A DNA stretch of 64,000 nucleotides, from positions 21,404,001-21,468,000 of the forward strand of contig NC_080581.1 in the NCBI RefSeq assembly GCF_029962835.1, given 5' to 3'. Positions within the stretch are counted from its first letter, which is position 1. Each line of letters starts with the position of its first letter. This document shows, piece by piece, positions 21,705 through 33,123 of the stretch. The DNA comes from Magnolia sinica. Lineage: Eukaryota > Streptophyta > Magnoliopsida > Magnoliales > Magnoliaceae. Below the pieces are notes generated by a model. That model was given only the letters and a program-made list of their open reading frames with translations, searched no databases and was not told the origin of the DNA. Made by a program: the position numbers and the translations under genes.

Positions 21705-24700
21705 TGTCACGCCCCAAACTCGGAAACAGGGCTCACAAAATTCCCGATCGCCGAATCCGGCGCCGACAGCCTCCGTAAAACCCCATTCTCGGTTCCCAGC
21801 GCCCATTCGCCAGGTTCCGATCCTGGGATGCTACAAGGAGGATTTTCAACATCAGTTTGATTCGTAATAAGCATAACCAAAGGCATAACCCACAAACAAC
21901 AACCAAAAACTCCATCATATTTCCACTATGATCAAAAACTTTACAAGTACAATGAGCATAAAGGGAAATACAATGATGATAGACCAAAAGCTCCAAAATG
22001 ATCTGCCACGGCTCAAGCCTCAGCACTGCTGCGATCCAACGTCACCTGCACGCAACGGTCGTGCATAAGCTTATAGAAAGCTTAGAGGGTGGTGAAAGTG
22101 TATGCTCAAGGTGGTAATGCAGCTATGCAGTATCAGAGTAATGCGGAACATGCTGATGAATGCCAAGAATACCATAGCCGTACCAAGGCCATGCGGTGTA
22201 AAGCATGAATGATGTCGGCCCTACTAAGGCCATGCAATGCGAAATGTAACTCAAGCATACAAATTCTCATCTAAGTCCACATCAATACAGCTCAAAAATC
22301 TGGGATATCACCGGGGTCTAGTACACTCCAAGCCAGATTGCCGCCCCATCGCGGGCAATAAGGTGAGTGAAAAAGACCTCACTATCCTCCTGCCAATATC
22401 GGGCTCGGCTCGTCAATAGCGAACCCATTCCTCGAGCTGGTCAGACTCAGCCTAACATTGCCCCCTACTCTCGGGCGGGTAAGGCCGCACCCCCTTCCAA
22501 CCGACCACGACACAGTGGAAAGCGCAACCGTCTGGTAATCGGCACTCGGCGCTCATGCACCCACTCGGTCTAGACGTTGGAGCAACCTCTTGGTACCATA
22601 AGGGTTTAGGGACTTTCACCCAGGGATATCTATCGCACCCCATGTAGAACAGTATTTCCGGTATCCAATCCTGCCAACCACGATACGTCTGTGGAGCCTA
22701 CGGCCCTGATGTCGCTAGGGCGTACAGTAATCCATATCACACAATGCGAATGCATGAATCACTCTATCCAGTCATACAGCAATCCTGCGTGTATCGTGCG
22801 CTCATGTAAGGCAACACCCATTGTACGGGAGCCCCTAAACAATCTGCCCGAAGGCATATGCGATGATCAGTCATTTCTCATATCAAGCATACGTATGATG
22901 CATATGATCATGAATCATGGAACTAAACATGTTATATAGGATGGATGATGTTCATAACAAAGATGGGCCTAGACGGCCTACACATTACACGCATAGGCCC
23001 TAGGGAAAGTCATAATGTGGACATTTAACCAACACTATACTTGCAATGGGGACGTCAAACTGCCATTGCTCCCAAGGTATAGCCTGTCGTAAACATCATT
23101 ACATAAATCATGTTGGGATTGCACATTGCAATGGACCTTAGGTATATCCCATTGGGCCTTCAATACATCAAATGGGCCGTATCATATGGGCCTCATATTC
23201 ATCAAATGGGCCACATCAATGGGCTGCACCAATGGGCCTTATGTGCATTGCAATGGGCCATAACCCGTGGGCCTTAGAATGCATCAAATGGGCCTAATCT
23301 TATGGGCCTTATGTGTATCAAGTGGGCCTCGCCAATTGGGCCCCATATGTACATCAAATGGGCCTCAACCCATAGGTCCTAATACATCTTAATGGGCCTT
23401 AACCCATGGGCCCCTAATACATCAAATGGGCCCCGACCCATGGGCCTTACATATAAATCAAAGTGGGCCTCAACTATGGGCCACAAGTAAACTGAGGTGG
23501 GCCTCCACCACCAGTAAAATATATATATAATATAATATATAATATATATATAGTACATACAATATTATATATAATATAATATTATATATATATATACACA
23601 CACACACTTACACTCCCACACACGCATGCACAGATCACACCCACCGTCCCTGGACGGTGGGGATACAACACATTCACAGTGGGCTCCACCGCAACCCACC
23701 GTCTATCTGACGGTGGCCATAAAACACATAAACCACTGTGGGCTCCATGTGGGGCCCACCATAACATTTATACCCCATCCAACCCGTTGATAAGGTCAAT
23801 TAGACCTAGATGAAGGGTGAAAACAAATTTCACCCTGGTCCAAAACTTCTGTGGACCCAAAAAAGGGTTTCAAAGGTAGAGGTTCAATCCCACTATTTCA
23901 TACGGTGTGGGCCACCTGAGCCTTAGATCAGGCTGATTTTTGGAGTGGGCCCATGTCAGGGTGTGGCCCACCCTATGAACGGGTCAGATGTCAGATAAAC
24001 ATCAAGGTGGGGCCCATGGCTACAGCCGTGGGAGGCTGTACGTCCGCCCGTCCGGGCGCTGTGCGCAGGCAGCGCCTGCTGCGTCTGACACAGCAGCAGC
24101 AGCTGCTGTGTTAATTATTTTATTTTTTTTATTTCAAGTGTTTTCGTGGTTTTTCACAGGTGGGACCCACATCTGAAAATCCACTACGTCCAATGGTCCT
24201 CCATGGCTCAAGACAAGCAAAACAAGCCCAATAGTGGGCATATTTCAGTGTATAACAATATCAGGGAAGGTTTCAATGGTGAAAACTACCATTTGCTATG
24301 GTATGGCCCGTCCGAAGGTCTGATTGGCCCCATCTTTCGGCTCAACGTCTAAAAAGGGCTTGGGAAAGGAATGGATGGTATGGATTGAAAACATACATCA
24401 AGATGGGGCCTACACAAGTGGACTACTCCCATTGGCTTGAAACCAAGCTAATATTTGCATTTTCCAACAAAACGTCCAGCGTCCGTGGACGCTGGACTAT
24501 TGGCCGTGCAAGGTGGGCCTGCTCATGTGGGCCACCACTGATGGATGGTGTGGGTACAATACATGTAAAGTGGGCCCCACTTGTAGGTGATTTGGATGGG
24601 ATACATACCTTGTGGTGGGGTCCATTCAAGTGGGCCACACAACCTCATTATCATAACAACAACAAAAAATAAAAATAAAATAAAAGGGAGAGAGATAGAG

Positions 24701-25715
24701 AGTGAGACCCACGTGATGGAGGGACCCCGGCACTATGGGCCCTCCCTTGCACTAAATCATACATCAAGTGGGTCCCATTATATGTGGGTCCATGAAATTG
24801 AAATCCAACGGTGGAGATCCCTTCTCCACTAAAATAGACAGTCTAGATGACCCTAAGTATGCAAGAAAATAAACATCATGATGGGGTCCATGGAGAATGG
24901 CCCCATCATGGAATGATCATGATGATCCAAGTGGGCCATTGGCCACATCTTAGGGTCCAAAGTGAGATCCGAACCATTGATCGGTTGGCCTCACTTGGTC
25001 CATCTTAAAAACATCAAAAACTACCCTATCAAAACACCCACCGCTTGATCTTCTTGCTCCCTTGGCTTCCTTAGCTCCTTGTGCTACTCTTTGATGGAGG
25101 AAGATGAGAAATGGATTGCTACGATGGGAGATCTAGGGATGGAAAGGTGGGCCACACTTGTAGCTTGGGAAGCTTAGAGAGGTCATACGTATGGGATTTT
25201 TCTTGCTTATGGGAGAGTGAAAATGAGAGAGACTTGTAAAGGGAGAGAGAGAGAGTGGATATGGTGGTGATGGGTGTAAGAGGCTCTTTTTGACTTTTTT
25301 GGCAAAAGTTGTAAGAGAAGGTATGGGCTTGTAAGATCTTTTTGACTTTTGGGGCTTGCTTGGGAATGGGTGAAAGGTGATGTGTACTTGAGATGATGGG
25401 ATTGATGGGTTGATTGATTGATGTGACACCTTGTAGAGATTCCCTCAGAATTCGCACGCGCTGCGTTTTCCTCACACCGAACGCTGGCCCACATCTCCCA
25501 ACCAGGGTATCGCCTTGGCGCGCAAGTCGCGGCATCGGAACCGCGGCGACGATGCGGTCGCTAAGGTATAAGTCCAGGGTTGAGTCAACTCGGGCTGACG
25601 ACATGAGAATCAGGGTCGCGCGTAAATACCGGTTAAGGGTCGAAGGTTGCCGGAATTCGACCGGAAAGACCGCAGAAGCCTATGGAACGGTACGGTCTAG
25701 GATACGAGGCTTACA
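21705..25715. mobile_element. Solo LTR, family S, copy 1
   Basis: Starts TGTCACGCCCCAAACTCGG, ends GAGGCTTACA, and is flanked by perfect CCTTT duplications (21700-21704 and 25716-25720). Its length is 4,011 bases with no internal region, so it is a solo LTR left by recombination between two LTRs. It aligns with 33124-37271 at both ends and in several inner blocks. The centre is packed with TGGGCC motifs, MITE-like GTGGGGCCCACC blocks and an AT dinucleotide tract (~23520-23600). Open frames inside it, such as 25119-25604, are not believed. Confidence 0.85.
23130..23510. repeat. TGGGCC-type degenerate tandem repeat in solo LTR 1
   Basis: Repeats on a loose 20-40 base spacing built on CATCAAATGGGCCT and AATGGGCCTTA. 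The other copy has a shorter version at about 34570-34750. Confidence 0.7.
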
Positions 25716-26739
25716 CCTTTCCTATAGACCATAGAGTAAGTTGCTCATACAATTCGATTATTGAATCATTGATGATTGAAAACCAAAGAGGAAGGAAATT
25801 AGGAATCGTAATTGGAAGGAAAGGGATGGGCACTTCTAAGCAAATGGTGGCATAGGTTCAACGAAGAGAAGCAAACTCCTCATTAGCTAATGTTGGAAAT
25901 ATGTCTAAGCAGATAGGGATTGGTTTTTGTAAACGGCTTCTCAAGGCAGAGGGTTTATCATTTAGATATAAGCAAGTTAAGTTCCTCATTATGGGATTTT
26001 GAAAGGATGGAAGTACTAATGAGTGGGGGTATCCATATCTTGGTCACTATTTTGGAATGATATTTGGGCTAAGGATGATCTCATTTCGTGAGAGGAGGCG
26101 TCCACACCATGTACTCATCACGGGAATTGTGGTTTAGAAACATTACATGTTGTTGAAACCAAAGGCATCACAAGATAAGTAGCCTTGGGAATCTAATGAG
26201 CATCCTGAATGGGGTTGATGGGAATGTCTTCGAGCTCCGTTGAAAGCTATGGATATGGTTCACAATTTCATCAAAAGTACTCTTCCCTTCTTGAATTCAA
26301 GGGAAAGATTCTGGAATATAACAAGCTTCTTAAATGGAGTTGAGGTGGATGTTTATGAGTCTGACTAGAAGTATGACTCCTTTCCACGAGTAGAAGTGTG
26401 GATACTGGTCTCAGCCTAGGTTAGTTAGTACCTTAATGTGGAGTGCCATAGAAAAAGAAATATTTTCTATGACTAATTTTGAGAAAAGTCACCTTTCCTC
26501 TCTTACGTGTGCTTACTAGGTGTTAACTACAGCAAACATAGTATATGGAATGCAATTTTGATGACAATAGGTGTGGAAATGAGAAATTTGTTAAGATTAA
26601 TGGATAACTACCCCATAGCGACTATCTGATATGTTGGCCTATAATTCATGAAAACCAGATATTGAGAAGGATGTTGTTCATTGAATTTGAGTTGGGTAGC
26701 TATAGTGAAGATGTGCATCTAGAGTTTTCATGTGATTGG

Positions 26740-26880
26740 CTATAAGACTAGCTATGCTTTATAGACAGAATGTTAGGCAGTCAAGAAGCAATATATTCAT
26801 AGGATGTGTAGCGGAAATGAGGATGTTGAAGTGGACGAGTGGCAAGTTAAGGAAGGATAGATTTAGAAATGAATGCTTAA
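26740..26880 (+). pseudogene. RTE-clade LINE reverse transcriptase remnant
   Basis: One frame reads AMLYRQNV, then VAEMRMLKW and RKDRFRNE. This matches the conserved end of the plant RTE LINE reverse transcriptase (pattern PAMLYG...VAEMRMLRWMCG...RKDKIRNE). The flanks are too decayed to follow. Confidence 0.65.
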
Positions 26881-27404
26881 TGCATAGTATGTTCGGCAAT
26901 CAAAGGGTATAATTCGGAATGAATGAATTTTTTAAACTTATGAGTAGCACCAATAGGTAGTAAGATGAGGGAAAGTCATCACGATTACCAGAAAATTATT
27001 AAAATTCTAGAAGTGACAGTTGTCTAAACTAATGATTTATCATTAAGTTTAAAAGTGTATATATTTATTGTAACTCTTCTTATAATTTTAGTACTTAAAT
27101 TATTTAAAAAATTTTATGATAATTTATCATTAAGTTTCAAGTCATCCTACAAAATTTCATATCATTTGGAGTTGTAGATAAATTATTAAAATTCTAGTAG
27201 TAACAGCTATCCGAAATTAATATTTTTTGGATAGTTGGTAAAAAATCTTAATTTTAACTATATTATAATTTTTATTTTATTTTTTTCTTATTTTTATATA
27301 AAACTAGACTTATCAAGATTCAATCTAACTTTTGAATCACCTAAATCAGATTGTAACGAAGGAGATATGATTTTTCAAAGTTGGGACAAAACCTGTCCAA
27401 ATCC

Positions 27405-27590
27405 CGGCGGGGGCCACGCCGGTTGGGCGGGGTCCCGCCGACCCTCTGGATGTCTGGGCGGGGGCCCCGCCAGCTGGGTGGGGTCCCACCGAGTCGCTGG
27501 AACCCAGGAGGGGTCCACAGGTGGGGTCGGGCGGTTGGGCGGGCGAGGTCCCGCCAGCTCACTGTTTTCCGGGCAAGGTCGCCTTGCGAT
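27405..27590. repeat. GC-rich ~53-bp tandem repeat
   Basis: Units share GCGGGGGCC(A/C)CGCC followed by GGGGTCCC(G/A)CCGA. The second unit starts about 53 bases after the first (27405, 27458), and partial copies follow. It lies in otherwise AT-rich DNA. Confidence 0.6.
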
Positions 27591-28279
27591 GGGCATATCT
27601 CGCAAACCGGAATGAATTATTCAATGTGCTATATATGAATTTGGCATAGGAGAAGCAGATATACGTAATGGACATAGTTATTTCATGAGATTCCTCTTGA
27701 TTAGTGGTTAAAAATCTATTTTATCTACATTTCAACTATTTTTGATAAATTTTCATTTACTCTTAAGTCTTTATCCTAGAATGGGTTGGAACTAACAAAT
27801 TTGACCTAGAACTAACTAATTTGACCTAGAGCTAGCTCATTCGGACTTGAATGTTGGCTTCGACCGTCAAATCTTTTGATTTTCGACTCGTTCCTAACAA
27901 TGTGCTAGGGAAGTTTAAGAATAGAGTGATGACAGGTTAATATCTTAAGGAGATATATTAGAAAGAGGAATTTTGATTTAGGCCTGTTTGGCTAGTGGCA
28001 TTAAGCTGTACTAAATGGGATTGCAAGGCTAACCCCAACCCAAGATTTGGGAATAGCATGTCTAGAATGAGCACGGGACGGAATTTAGAATTTATTTCAT
28101 AGGCTTTGTAAAATGAGTATTGTGTTGGAAGGTATGATATGGAACTTCCAAATCCCATGATAATGAATTTCCAAGGGTAATTTGAAAGGAAATCCCGGAA
28201 TTCACCCTTAATTAAATACATTTTAAACAGGGTATTGTAAAACATGGGATACACTCATTCCAGGGACGATACCTTACAC

Positions 28280-28526
28280 ATGGGTCGATTAGATTTGGGC
28301 CCTATGTGAGTAAATCATGAGGCTAAACTTGGTGTTCAAGTGATCAGGCGGATTCGTTGGCTTCCTACGGTTAATTAATCAGACTTATGCGGTTCTTTAC
28401 TGGTTCCACTCGTGCGTAAACTAACATTGAGTGCTAATGATTAGTAAGTGACAATATAAGTTAATTACAAAAAAAAAATGCAAGGATTTTTGGAAATCCA
28501 AAACGGTGAAAATCCAGGATGTTACA
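28280..28526 (-). repeat. Start of the Tekay-2 5' LTR (fragment)
   Basis: Matches 20813-21054 closely, ending in GATGTTACA. Homology stops at about 28280, so only some 250 of an expected 3.1 kb remain. Confidence 0.85.
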
Positions 28527-28913
28527 TTGGGCCAGAAAGATCTCTTTCTCCCAGGTCGACATTTTTGTCTCACACCCTTGTATAGCCTTTGAAATGTCTT
28601 GAATCGCCTGCATTATGCTCTAGTTAAAAAGCTCTTGATTTTGGAAGTGTTTTAAGACTAGAACCTCTTGAAGGTTCCCTTGATTCAAGAATTGGTTAGA
28701 GAATTCTTGAGGAGTAGTAGTTTGTCCATTCCTCCAGCTGGAGTTGTATGTATTTGAGGTGGGTCTACTGAAAGGTCTTTAGTAGTTGTTCATGGCATTT
28801 GACTGCTCATACGGAATTTCTTGAAAAGTAGGTATTATTGGACAATTTTCAGTTGTATGTATGTTGTAAGCGTAAATACCACAAACTTCTTTCTTAGCCT
28901 TATCCTTCTGTTG

Positions 28914-29632
28914 TTACATGGCCTCGACTCTTCTTATGAGATTGGCCACCCTTGCACTCAAGTCATCTTCTTCTTTTATAGCATACATTCCTCCCATTTC
29001 CTTTAATTGAGTAGACTTAGAAGTGGTGGGTTTTGGAGAGATGTCCCATGATTGTGCATTTTCAGCAAGTCTGTTTAAATAATCCCACATATCATTGACA
29101 TCTTTATTCATGAATTCCTCATTGCACATCGTCTCGACCAATTAGTGCATAGAAGATGTCAGTCTATCGTAAAAGAAATTTGTGATGTGCCACATTTCAA
29201 AATCGTGTTGTGGGCATGAACTGACAAGATCCTTGAACTGCTCCCAACATTGGAAGAATGTTTCATCTTCCTTTTGGACAAAGTTTATATTGATTTTCTG
29301 AGGGTGTTCATTTTATGATATGGAAAAATTTTCTTAATGAACTCCCTTGTCATGTCATTCCATCTACCAATCAATCGTAGACGCAGTGAGTATAACCACG
29401 TCTTGGCCTTTTCTTTTAAGGAGAAGGTAAAGAGATTTAGTCTGACCGTGTCCTCAAACACATTAGGAAAGTATAAAGTGGCTATTACCTCATCGAACTC
29501 TTTCAACTGTAGATATGGATTTTCAGAATCAAGTCCATGGAATTTTAGAAGGAGTTGGATCACTCCCGGCTTGATATTCATATGTCCTGCATTCTCTGGA
29601 AAAACCATATAGGAAGGTATGCTTACCCCCAC
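28914..29632 (-). pseudogene. Athila-B gag relic
   Basis: Minus-strand pieces: MGVSIPSYMVFPENAGHMNI, FSLKEKAKTWLYSLRLRLIG, REFIKKIFPYHKMNTLRKSI, FMNKDVNDMWDYLNRLAENA, and beyond a stop CGIYAYNIHTTENCPIIP, a decayed zinc-knuckle region. Stops and frameshifts near 29285 and 28914 disable it. It is better preserved than Athila-A around WLYSLRL but has lost the middle of the gag core. Confidence 0.8.
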
Positions 29633-29929
29633 CGGTTGTAAATAATCTCATAAAGTACGAGGCGAGGGTGCTTGATGCACCTCATTCTCATCCTGAATTT
29701 CCTCGACCTTAGGTTGAGGATTTAGAGTTTGATTGGCCGGTTGATTGACAACCATAACTTCAATTAACTTTGTGGATCTCAAGTGGTATCTAATCCTGTG
29801 ATGGATAGATAACCCCTCAACTAATCCGCCTTCACTCAAGAGACGTCAAGTGTTATCACGGACCTACTTGGGCATGAAACACTCTCAGTCCTCAATTTCA
29901 GAATATAACCTAAACCTAAAAGAAAGAAC

Positions 29930-30350
29930 GGAAATAGAAATCTAGAAATAGAAAAAGAGAGAGAATTAAAAAGAAGTTACCAAATTAGAAGTTTCTATGT
30001 TAGGATCTTATAAAAGAAAAAGGAAAGTGAATTAATTTCTAAAAAAGAAATAAGAAAGTTTTTAAAAATAGAAATAGAAAGATGAGTTAGTGTCTAAAAC
30101 TAAAAAAGAAAGTTTCTAAAAACAAATTAGGAAAGTTTCTAAAAAAAGCAACCTAGTTTCTAAAAATGAAAAAGGAAAGTTTCTAAAAATAAATTAGGAA
30201 AGTTTCTAAAAAAGTAACCTAATTTCTAAAAACAAAAAAGGAAAGTTTCTAAACCTAAAAATAGAAAAAAAAGTTTCTAAAAACAAATTAAGAGAAACCC
30301 TAACTTAAAAATATAAAGTAAATAAATCTTAATCTTAACCTAATTCCAAG
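29930..30350 (-). repeat. GTTTCTAAAAA repeats in the Athila-B leader
   Basis: Same degenerate motif as 10010-10560 (GTTTCTAAAAACAAATTAGG), about 420 bases, between the primer site and gag. Confidence 0.7.
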
Positions 30351-30381
30351 ACTAATTAAATTCAGAAAATGCAACCGTTAG

Positions 30382-30399
30382 TCCCTAGCAACGGTACCA
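30382..30399 (-). promoter_or_regulatory. Mutated tRNA-Asp primer-binding site (Athila-B)
   Basis: The minus strand reads TGGTACCGTTGCTAGGGA, with three differences from TGGCGCCGTTGCCGGGGA. Its place after the LTR end is the same as in Athila-A. Confidence 0.75.
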
Positions 30400-30421
30400 A
30401 AAACTTGTTCACAACCCCAAA

Positions 30422-31706
30422 TGTAGGGTCGCGATACAGTAATAATCTCGATGAGACTGAGGTCGAATCCGCAGGGATGAATCTCGTATGTATTTTGAAA
30501 GCAACTAGAAGTAGAACTAAAAAAAGATATGTTTCTAAATCTAGAATTAAAGGGAGTAATTGTGAAGTGTCTAATTAGAAACTTAAGAATTCAAAGGTGG
30601 GAACTAGGGTTTCTAAGGATCCACTTGTAACAATCAGGGTGATACTATGCTTGATTCAAGGACACAATTGGAATCGGAGTCCTATCTTATCCAATTAGAA
30701 GATATAACAATAAAACTAAATCTGAAATTCATTTGATCTAATTCTCAATAGATAAGAGTCATGAGCATTGGGAGTGATTCCATCACAAAACCATGCTCAG
30801 GAGACAATGGCAAACAACAGGATCTACCAATTCCCATATCAATCACAAGAGAATCATGAAGATTAGAAGGGATTCTATCATCCGACCATGCCCAAGGGAT
30901 GATGGTGAACAACAGGATTTTCTAATTTCATAATCTCAAAACATGAAAAGAAAATACTCAAAGCTATTGTAGATCTACTTTAATTTAAGTCACAATAAAT
31001 CATTAAAAACTAAAAGTATTCCTTAAATATCAAACTAGACTCAAAGTGAGTTCAACATAAACTTGAATAAAAGCAATAGAAACATCCTATCACGCTACAA
31101 GCTTCACCTCTTAGTCCTAGCTAAGAGGTTTAGCCACATGATTGGATCTAAAATCCTAGAAGAAAGCATGAAAATAATTAAGGAAGAAGAAGAAAAACTC
31201 TTGGCGATGGCTTCTCCACCCTTTTGCTCCATTCCTTAAACCCTAGAAGATTACTTGGAGCATCCTAGGGAGTCATATTTATAGTTGTGGAACTCCAACT
31301 TTCGTACCTAGTTGGAAAACTCTAGAAACTGCCTCAAATTTATACAATTTGCTAAAATAGACTTCACTCTGTGCAATTTCACAGAATGACCCAGAGTTTC
31401 AGAATATGCTTTTTCAGGACGATTTCAGGATTCCTTTTGTTCACTTCAAATATTTGATTATCTTCATTCCTCACTTGGTTTTCTTGGATCTTTGGCATGT
31501 AAATTCTTCAATCTTAGTCTCCTAAGATCCATCCCTTTCCTTGGTGATTATTAAGCATCAAATCCATGCTTTTAGCACCCTTTTCAATCCAAGCTCTTAA
31601 ATTCATCTTGCAACACAAACATGAGTAAAATATAACATTAAGCATTATCATGTTCATAAAACCAAGATATAAATGGGGGATAATATGCAATATTTGACCC
31701 TCAATA
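30422..31706 (-). repeat. 5' LTR of Athila-B
   Basis: Collinear with the Athila-A LTR (10656-11970). The terminal TGTTGAGG is mutated to TATTGAGG at 31706. A TATA-like motif lies at 31274-31284. Confidence 0.8.
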
Positions 31707-31710
31707 ATAG

Positions 31711-32259
31711 GTTATTCTCAAGGGGGCAATACAGCTCCCGCTCACAGCTGGGGATGAACCAAACGAAGTCACTATGATGGTCAACTTTCTAGTAGTCGAC
31801 TGTCCGTCTGTCCACAATGTAATCCTTAGTCGACGATCTCTGTATGCTCTACGAGCAATGGTCTCGACCTACCACTTGGCCCTGAAGTTCCCGACCGAGC
31901 AAGGCGTCGGTACAGTGAAGGGCGATCAACATGAAGCTCGGCAGTGTTATACAATGGCGCTGAGGATTTCATATCAAGCGCTGACCATTACCTCTCTGAA
32001 ACCTCGCAAAGACTCTACAGAAAGAGGTCTCCCTATAGAAAACCTTGTCCCCATTCCGCTCAACGAATCTAATCCATCCAGGACTGTCCACATTGGGTCG
32101 TCCTCAATAGCACCACTACGGGATAGGATAATAGCTCTTCTCTGTCATTACGCAGACATCTTTGTATGGTCCCATGAAGACTTGCCCAACATCGATCGCA
32201 GCGTTATCATGCATCGATTGAACATCAACCCATCCTACCGGCCGATCCGACAAAAGTGA
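31711..32259 (+). pseudogene. Tat protease and linker
   Basis: Frame VILKGAIQLPLTAGDEPNEV, MMVNFLVVDCPSVHNVILSR, MVSTYHLALKFPTEQGVGTV, then the pre-RT linker LLCHYADIFVWSHEDLPNID and LNINPSYRPIRQK, ending at TGA 32257-32259. This matches the Tat protease C-terminal half; the active-site half lies in the missing upstream part. The family processes the Gag-Pol polyprotein. Confidence 0.85.
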
Positions 32260-33118
32260 CGTGCGCTCAGGGCAACAAACTTCTCAAGGCCGGGTTCATC
32301 GAGGAGGTTTATTATCCAGATAGGGTGGCGAATGTCGTGTTAGTCAAGAAAGCTAACAGGTAGTGGCAGGTCTGTGTCAACTACACAGGTCTAAATAAGG
32401 CCTGCCCCAAAGATAACTTCCCCCTTCCTCGGATCGATCAGTTAGTCGATAGTACAGTAGGGCATTAACTACTTAGTTTTATGGATGCATACTCCAGATA
32501 TAATCAAATTGTAATGCACCCTAATGATAAGACTAAAACTACCATTGTCACCGACAAAGGTCTTTACTATTACCATATAATGCCCTTTGGTTTGAAAAAC
32601 ACTGGAGCGACCTACCAACGGCTGGTCAATAAGATGTTTGGCCATCAAATAAGGCGAACAATGGAAGTCTACATCAATGATATGCTCACATAGCTAATCT
32701 CGAGGAAATGTTTCTCATTCTGCATAAGTATCAGATGAAGTTGAATCCTAACAAATGCGCCTTCGGGGTTAGATCGGAAAAATTCCTCAGCTTCTTGGTT
32801 AGTCAACGAGGAATCAAGGCAAACTCCAAAAAAATCAAAACTCTGCTCGACATGGAATCACCTAAGACAACCAAAGAGGTTCAACGGCTTACAGGGAGGA
32901 TTCCTGGGCTCAATCGTTTCGTGTCCCGAGCCACAGACAAATGTCTCCTCTTCTTCAAACAATTGAAAGGGAAATAGTTGGTCGATTGGATGAAAGAATG
33001 TGAGGCGGCCTTCCAAAGCCTTAAGCAATACCTTGGGTCACCTCCGCTGCTCTCGAAACCCGAGTAAGGTCAACCTTTAATGTTATATCTGGTCGTCTCC
33101 GAGGCAACAGTTAGCTCG
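32260..33118 (+). pseudogene. Tat reverse transcriptase and start of RNase H
   Basis: After a frameshift: LLKAGFIEEVYYPDRVANVV, WQVCVNYTGLNKACPKDNFP, MDAYSRYNQIVMHPNDKTKT, YYYHIMPFGLKNTGATYQRL, then VYINDML where an active RT has Y-x-D-D, so one catalytic Asp is Asn. A frameshift follows, then QMKLNPNKCAFGVRSEKFLS and KTTKEVQRLTGRIPGLNRFV. RNase H begins at LYLVVSEATVSSA and is cut by the solo LTR (target duplication GCCTT at 33119-33123). Confidence 0.85.
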
Positions 33119-33123
33119 GCCTT

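Larger units (their letters stand above)
25721..28279. other. Unassigned Tekay-2 interior
   Basis: About 2.5 kb between the solo LTR and the surviving start of the 5' LTR. It contains an RTE-type LINE remnant (26740-26880), a very AT-rich stretch (27000-27340), a GC-rich tandem repeat (27405-27590), and otherwise nothing recognised. The missing ~2.9 kb of the Tekay-2 5' LTR should have been here, so a deletion or replacement has occurred. Confidence 0.4.
17926..28526 (-). mobile_element. Tekay-2: Tekay-like Ty3 insertion in Athila-B
   Basis: Bounded by TGTAACACC at 17926 and GATGTTACA ending at 28526, with flanking TTAGG (17921-17925) and TTGGG (28527-28531), a 5-bp target duplication with one change. 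The uninterrupted Athila-A sequence at the matching site reads GGTTGGGCTGG. The minus orientation is shown by the polypurine tract right of the left-hand LTR. Little recognisable coding sequence survives, and the interior was invaded by a solo LTR and holds an RTE LINE remnant. Confidence 0.8.
28527..31706 (-). mobile_element. Athila-B, right segment (gag and 5' LTR)
   Basis: Continuation of 16404-17925 after the Tekay-2 insertion. On the minus strand it holds the 5' LTR (31706-30422), primer site, leader repeats and gag relic. The same order is seen in Athila-A. The LTR end directly abuts Tat pol at 31711, so Athila-B probably inserted into the Tat element. Confidence 0.85.

Noticed and set aside
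23520-23620. Possible origin or regulatory element in the AT dinucleotide tract
   Set aside because: A simple TA/CA microsatellite in an LTR; the other copy has an independent variant at ~36210-36310.
25119-25604. 161-residue minus-strand frame in solo LTR 1
   Set aside because: Low-complexity Ser/Pro/Leu translation of a purine-rich LTR stretch. The matching region of copy 2 has a different, non-collinear translation.
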